Made by a program: the position numbers and the translations under genes. From NCBI RefSeq assembly GCF_033473495.1, contig NC_088942.1:1922001-1986000 (forward strand): a stretch of 64,000 nucleotides of DNA, written 5' to 3'. This document shows positions 59,616 through 64,000 of this stretch, one piece after another. This DNA comes from Cercospora beticola (taxonomy: Eukaryota; Ascomycota; Dothideomycetes; Mycosphaerellales; Mycosphaerellaceae). The notes below the pieces were generated by a model, which was not told where the DNA came from, searched no databases, and saw only the letters and a program-made list of their open reading frames with translations. The stretch's first letter is position 1; every line of letters starts with the position of its first letter.

Positions 59616-61959
59616 TATTACGATTTAAGATTCTATAGATACTATATCTCTCTATCTAATAGTTAGGCTTTAGGCAAGTAGTGCCTTAGGCTTTAGGAAT
59701 TCTTAGTAGAGGGTATTTCTTTATAGGCTTACGGTGGATAGCAACCTAAGCCTCTCTAACTACTTACTATAGGGGGTTTTACTTTGCCTTATTCCGCTAT
59801 ACCTAGATAGGTTAGACCCCTATATTTAATAGGTTATAAGCCCGGGTTTATATCGTAGCCGGAAAGCTAGGAGCTAGAGGATATAATAGTAAGTACTCCC
59901 GGTAGGAGTTAAGGCACTCTAGTAAGAGACTTAAAGGTAATAGTAGGATCTAAAGCTATAAAAGAGTTAGAAGCAAGAGGAGTAGTCTTATAGGCATAAA
60001 CTAGATAGCAGAAAGAATAGTATATATAGGTAGATAGGATATCTAATATATATTAGTCCTAAGCAGAAGGACATACTATATAGCTATATAAAGATAGAGA
60101 ATAAACTCTATAAGGCACCTAGGCTAGGTGCTTAGTAAACAAAAGTTATAGTCTAATAATACTAGGAGTTAGTCTAGTATTTCCCTACTACTAGAAAATA
60201 GAAGAGGATAAAGTTAGAAGAGTAGTTAGGCTATTAGAGGGAGTCTCCTAAAGATAGAGGGAGTCTCCTAAAGATAGCTATATAGATAGAACTTACTACC
60301 TATTTAAAGGAAGATCTTATAAGGCTAGAGGATTAGTTTATACTAGGCAGGTTATATTTAGAGAGGATAGTTATAAGGCAGGTTCTAGAGAGACCTACTA
60401 TTAGCTAATAATACTTTAGAGACTAACTAAACCTCTTACTATCTCTAGAATCTAAAGGAGGATTAGACAATTAGGCCTTAGGGGCCTAGTTAGACAAACT
60501 AATATACCTAAGATTAAGAGGAGTTATAAACCTACCTTTGTTATAAATATAGTAGTACTAGGAGGTTCCTATACTAGAGGGTACTAGAGAGGTATACTCC
60601 TTTAGCTATTAATATATATACTATATATAAGGCCTAGAGTATAATGCCTACCCTAGAGCTACCTAGAAGATAGAGTCCTATAAGCTCTAGCTAAGAGAGA
60701 GGAGTCTTAGTATAGTTAATCCCCTACTAGATAGTCTAGTATAAGGGAATTTCTACCTATATATATACTAAGAACCAAATGCTAAGATATATAGGTCCTT
60801 TACTATATAAAACAAATTTATTTCTTAGCTATAGTTAGAAGAACTTAGCAATATATATACCTAAAGTTAACCCTTTAGAAGACAAGATAGGAATAAGATA
60901 AGATAAATAGCACTTTAGTAAAGAGACTATATCTAGTACTCTCTAAGGAGAACTTAGAATAGTAGTTTAGAAAGATAGCTATATTCCTTAAGAGAGAAAA
61001 CCTATACTTAACTATTAAGACCTTAATATCTATCCTAATAACTAATAAGGCAAACTATAAAGCAATCTACTAGATTTAGCTTTATATTAGTAAAGAGGAT
61101 AAAGAGGTAGTATTAGAGAAAGAGATAGCAAAGGCTATCTAGTAAGAGCTAAAGAAGAAGTATAAGGATAATAAAGCATTAGGAAGGAAACTAGTATAGT
61201 AGTACTTTACCTTTTAAATAACAAGTTTATAGAGTATATTATAAGCGTAGTTAAGCTTACTATTACTTAGGAAGAAGATAAGGGAGGCCTAGCTAGTAAT
61301 AGTAGAGGCAGTTAAACCTAAGAATAGAATCTAAGTTCTACTTAGTAGCCTACCTAAATCTTAGTTATCTATTAGAGATACTATAGATATCTAACTATAC
61401 TTGTTACCTAATAATATCCTTTCTATTCTAGAAGAGAAAGAAGTAGGGATGCCTAGGCAACCTAAACTAGAGGGAGGATTAGAGTATTTAGCTTATACTA
61501 TAAGAGCTATATAGAGATAATAATAAGGGAGAAAGAGGATAGACAATTTAGAGTTATTTAAAGCTAGGTAGTGCACTCTATATTAAGAGAAGGGACACTT
61601 GCTATTAAGCTATTAGTATCTAGAACCTATAAGAAGTATAGTCTTAGCTTTTAGAGATATAGGCAAGGCAAGGGCCTTTGCTATAATAGAGAATAAGACT
61701 AAGGAAGGTTACTAGCTATTAAGAGATAGGCTATTAGAGGGAGTATTACGATTTAAGATTCTATAGACACTATATCTCTCTATCTAATAGTTAGGCTTTA
61801 GGCAAGTAGTGCCTTAGGCTTTAGGAATTCTTAGTAGAGGGTATTTCTTTATAGGCTTACGGTAGATAGCAACCTAAGCCTCTCTAACTACTTACTATAG
61901 GGAGTTTTACTTTGCCTTATTCTGCTATACCTAGATAGGTTAGACCCCTATATTTAACA
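59616..61959 (+). mobile_element. 2.34-kb Copia-like LTR element, probably non-autonomous
   Basis: Two 216-bp LTRs (59616-59831 and 61744-61959), starting TATTACG and ending TTTAATA/TTTAACA (TG..CA before RIP), flanked by the 5-bp duplication CTATA (59611-59615 and 61960-61964). Directly after the left LTR, GGTTATAAGCCCGGG fits the complement of the anticodon arm of initiator tRNA-Met once one TpG-to-TpA change is allowed. This is the half-tRNA primer used by copia-type elements. The internal 1.9 kb is too short for a full pol and shows no clear reverse transcriptase. A 20-bp unit is tandemly doubled at 60236-60275. A purine tract precedes the right LTR. Confidence 0.82.
60236..60275 (+). repeat. 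20-bp tandem duplication in the Copia-like element
   Basis: AGAGGGAGTCTCCTAAAGAT occurs twice in a row. Its start resembles the purine tract before the right LTR (61729-61743), so the tract is duplicated internally. Confidence 0.85.
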
Positions 61960-62583
61960 CTATATAGTATAAGTAAGCGACTAGTAGGATATAAGATATA
62001 CCTCGTACTCTAGCTCGAATATACCGTACTAGATAGCGAGGCCTATACTCGTCGCTACAAGCTCGTTAGCGGAGGGTATACTAGTAGCTAGCGCCTCGCT
62101 AGCCTTCTTCGGCGTAGAGAAGATACTAGCGGACTTGCCCGAGTTGCTCTATAAGCGCTTAAGAGTAGTAGCGATAGCCTTGCCTATATTATCGAAGCGT
62201 TAGTAGAGCTACTAGTAGCGTATAGCGCGCGTGCTCGTACGTAGTAGGCGGCGGTAGTAGCGCGCGCGCTACGCCTACTTTATAAAGTCGGAATTAGTAA
62301 TATAGATATACTTATAGTTAGACCTAGCGTAGCGAATATAGTTTAGCTACTAGCCGAGCTTTATATCGCTATTATAGCGCGGCTCGATAGCTAGGTATAA
62401 GAAGTTAGTAGACTCGAAGTATACGATATATATACGAACTGCGCGACTTACGGTCTACGAGGTATAGGAGGTAACGCTAGTAGTCGTCGTCCTCTACCTT
62501 CGGTAGGTCGTCTACTATATAAGAGTTATAGTTAGTAGCCGAAGCGGTAGGAGTAGCGGGAGCTCTTCTTAGAGGTATATTAC

Positions 62584-62792
62584 TATAAGAGTAGAATATA
62601 GCAATATATTAAGCGCCCCTAGACTCCCCGTCTAGAGATATTAAGAATAATTCTTGCCTCGTTAGTTTATATACGTTCTATATACTTTTATCCTACGCTA
62701 AGTATAAGTAGCACTAGCCGTTATACCTTAACGCCTAACAAGCTACGCCTAATAAGCTATACCTCTCGAGCTATATACCTCTAGCTCTTATA
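62584..62792 (-). repeat. 3' LTR of gypsy B with 14-bp internal duplication
   Basis: 209 bp instead of 195. The extra 14 bp are a tandem copy of an AGCTTATTAGGCGT-type unit (on the - strand) present once in the other LTRs. Confidence 0.85.
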
Positions 62793-63139
62793 ACTATTTT
62801 CTTTCTCTAATAGAGCTACCTTAGCTCGTAGAGGAGACTATATATTTCCGTCGTCTTAGTATAGTATCCGGTACGTTCGTACTACTTCTTACGTATATAA
62901 ATATTAAGTCGAGCCTTAGTTCGTAGCTAGTTGCTATATAGCAACTCTCCGTAGTAACGGGCTTATTAATAGTACGTACTATCGGCGCTCGCGCTATAAG
63001 GCGCCGGTATACTATAAATTCGTCGTATACTCTTCGCGTATTTTCTCTATTAACTATCTATATTTAGTAAGCTCTACGTATCCGACTCGTACTATATACT
63101 TAACTATCTAGCACTTCTCTCGTACGCGACCTATAAGTA

Positions 63140-64000
63140 ATATACCTCTAAGAAGAGCTCCCGCCGCTCCCGCTACCCTAGCTACTAACTACGACTCTCG
63201 TATAGTAGAAGACCTACCGAAGGTAGAGGATAACGACTACTAGCGCTACCTCCTATATCTCGTAGATCGTAAGTCGCGCAGTTCGTATACGTATCGTATA
63301 CTTCGAGTCTACTAACTCCTCGTACCTAGCTATCGAGCCGCGCTATAATAGCGATATAAAGCTCGGCTAGTAGCTAAACTATATTCGCTACGCTAGGTCT
63401 AACTATAAGTGTGTCCGTATTACTAATTCCGACCTTATAAAGTAGGCGTAGCGCGCGCGCTACTACCGCCGCCTACTTTATACGAGTACGCGCGCTATAT
63501 ATATCTAGTAGCTCCGACGCCGCTTCGAGAACGTAGGCGAGGCTATCGCCGCTACTCTTAAGCGCCTATAGAGTAACTCGGGCAAGTCCGCCGATATCTT
63601 CTCTACGCCGAAGAAGGCTAGTAAGGCGCTAGCTACTAGTATACCCTCCGCTAACGAGCTTGCGGCGACGAGTATAGGCCTCGCTATCTAGCGCGGTATA
63701 TTCGAGCTAGAGTACGAGGTATATCTTATGTCCTACTAGTCGCTTACTCCTCTCGTATAGTACTAATTCGTATAATAGAAGCTCCGCCTACTTAGCGCCT
63801 CTAGCGAGGCTCTAGACCTTGCCGTCGCCTCCGCCTACTCCGGCTAGTCTACTTAGGACAAGAGAGAGCTCTCCGAGCTCGAGGCGGATAATAAGAAGAA
63901 GAATAAGGAGGATAAGAAGGAGGATAATACTATAGTCGTAGGTAGCGAGTAGCCTACGGGCCTCGCGCTCTTCTTCTACTAGGCCCTTACGGTACTCTTA
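63140..64000 (+). other. Broken open frame antisense to gypsy B, after pol
   Basis: On the + strand, antisense to gypsy B, a protein-like sequence can be followed to the window edge. From about 63530 one frame is interrupted only by TAG/TAA codons explainable as RIP of CAG, CAA or TGG; before that the best frame changes at least once. It contains a Cys-bearing basic segment near 63410-63470, a helical middle and a Lys/Asp/Glu-rich stretch near 63880-63935. The mirrored region of gypsy A (59385-59615 plus 61965-62570) carries the same. I recognise no family. Confidence 0.45.

Larger units (their letters stand above)
53312..62583 (+). mobile_element. Ty3/Gypsy element A with chromodomain, interrupted
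   Basis: 5' LTR at 53312-53506. The former gag lies at about 53560-54690, with a CX2CX4HX4C knuckle at 54648-54689 whose Cys/His codons are all now Tyr codons. Then come protease, reverse transcriptase (DYRxLNKITIKN near 55593; YLDDILIYS at 56558-56590), RNase H, a zinc-binding and catalytic integrase (IDFITDLLPS near 58075; DRG..FTSQF near 58270) and a chromodomain (YLVRWRK near 59030). A 3' region of about 0.85 kb follows, with an antisense open frame (compare gypsy B). A TRIM (55846-56515) and a 2.34-kb LTR element (59616-61959) are inserted. Gypsy B interrupts it at 62583, so its own 3' LTR is not in the window. Confidence 0.88.
33330..64000. other. RIP-mutated nested transposon block
   Basis: From about 33330 to the window end CpA and TpG almost vanish and TpA dominates, while CpT, CpC and CpG remain. 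This is the expected result of C-to-T mutation at CpA on both strands (repeat-induced point mutation). Every frame of the former retroelement genes is broken by TAA/TAG at places where CAA, CAG or TGG is expected. The left edge is abrupt, within some tens of bases. The block is built of nested elements listed separately. No host gene is visible inside. Confidence 0.95.
62584..64000 (-). mobile_element. Ty3/Gypsy element B, 3' part, continues out of the window
   Basis: A second copy of the same gypsy family on the - strand. Its 3' LTR is at 62584-62792 and its 3' internal region runs from 62793 to the window end. A purine tract (AGAGAAAGAAAA on the - strand) directly precedes the LTR, fixing the orientation. 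From 63135 onward the sequence is the reverse complement of gypsy A 62583 down to 61965 and 59615 down to about 59385, so the two elements form a large inverted repeat. Gypsy A continues straight into the LTR at 62583, so B inserted into A there; the expected duplication is ATTAC (62579-62583). B is less RIP-mutated than A. Confidence 0.82.

Noticed and set aside
33330..64000. A CRISPR array, prophage or bacterial-type operon behind the repeats
   Set aside because: Repeats are LTRs, target duplications and LINE copies; there are no regular spacers, and gene structure in the window is eukaryotic.

Overview
The window looks like nuclear DNA of a filamentous ascomycete, most likely a Dothideomycete of the Mycosphaerellales type. 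I infer this from genes with short GT..AG introns (about 49-90 nt, many with CTGAC/CTAAC branch sites), fungus-typical genes (fused PurK-PurE ADE2, GPI-anchored proteins, Fps1-like aquaglyceroporin) and a block of transposons destroyed by repeat-induced point mutation (RIP). The species cannot be fixed from the sequence.

Region 1 (1-33.3 kb) has normal base composition and is gene-bearing. In order: 3' part of a Gln-rich protein (+); secreted right-handed beta-helix protein (+); Fps1-like aquaglyceroporin (-); GPI-anchored 5'-nucleotidase-like protein (-); NtaA/SnaA/DszA-type flavin monooxygenase (+); short-chain dehydrogenase (+); a fragmented conserved-looking gene with a likely frameshift (-); a gene-poor 3 kb; a repeat-rich cell-wall protein (+); ribosomal protein eL18 (+); ADE2 (+); an unknown 633-aa protein (-); 3.5 kb with no gene I can support; a small membrane protein (+); and a three-exon gene for a 75-aa secreted protein with eight cysteines (-). 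I rebuilt exon structures by hand and checked phase for the beta-helix, nucleotidase, monooxygenase, SDR, eL18, ADE2, membrane-protein and eight-cysteine genes.

Region 2 (about 33.33-64 kb) is a stack of nested transposons in which nearly every CpA/TpG is now TpA, the RIP signature, so no intact coding sequence remains. The oldest layer I can read is a Ty1/Copia element on the - strand. Three copies of one Tad1-like LINE (about 5 kb each) and a Ty3/Gypsy element (gypsy A, +) inserted into it. Within those sit a 46-bp LINE stub, a 1.24-kb non-LTR element sharing the LINE tail, a solo gypsy LTR, a 670-bp miniature LTR element (TRIM), a 2.34-kb Copia-like LTR element and a second gypsy (gypsy B, -) that leaves the window on the right. 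Target-site duplications give most boundaries. Two duplication pairs are swapped between LINE copies 1 and 2, which shows an inversion of the 38.9-41.5 kb segment by LINE-LINE recombination.

The eight-cysteine secreted protein gene starts less than 300 bp from the edge of the RIP block, the setting where fast-evolving effector genes of plant-associated fungi are often found. It, the TRIM with unequal RIP in its two LTRs, and the inversion are the most interesting items.
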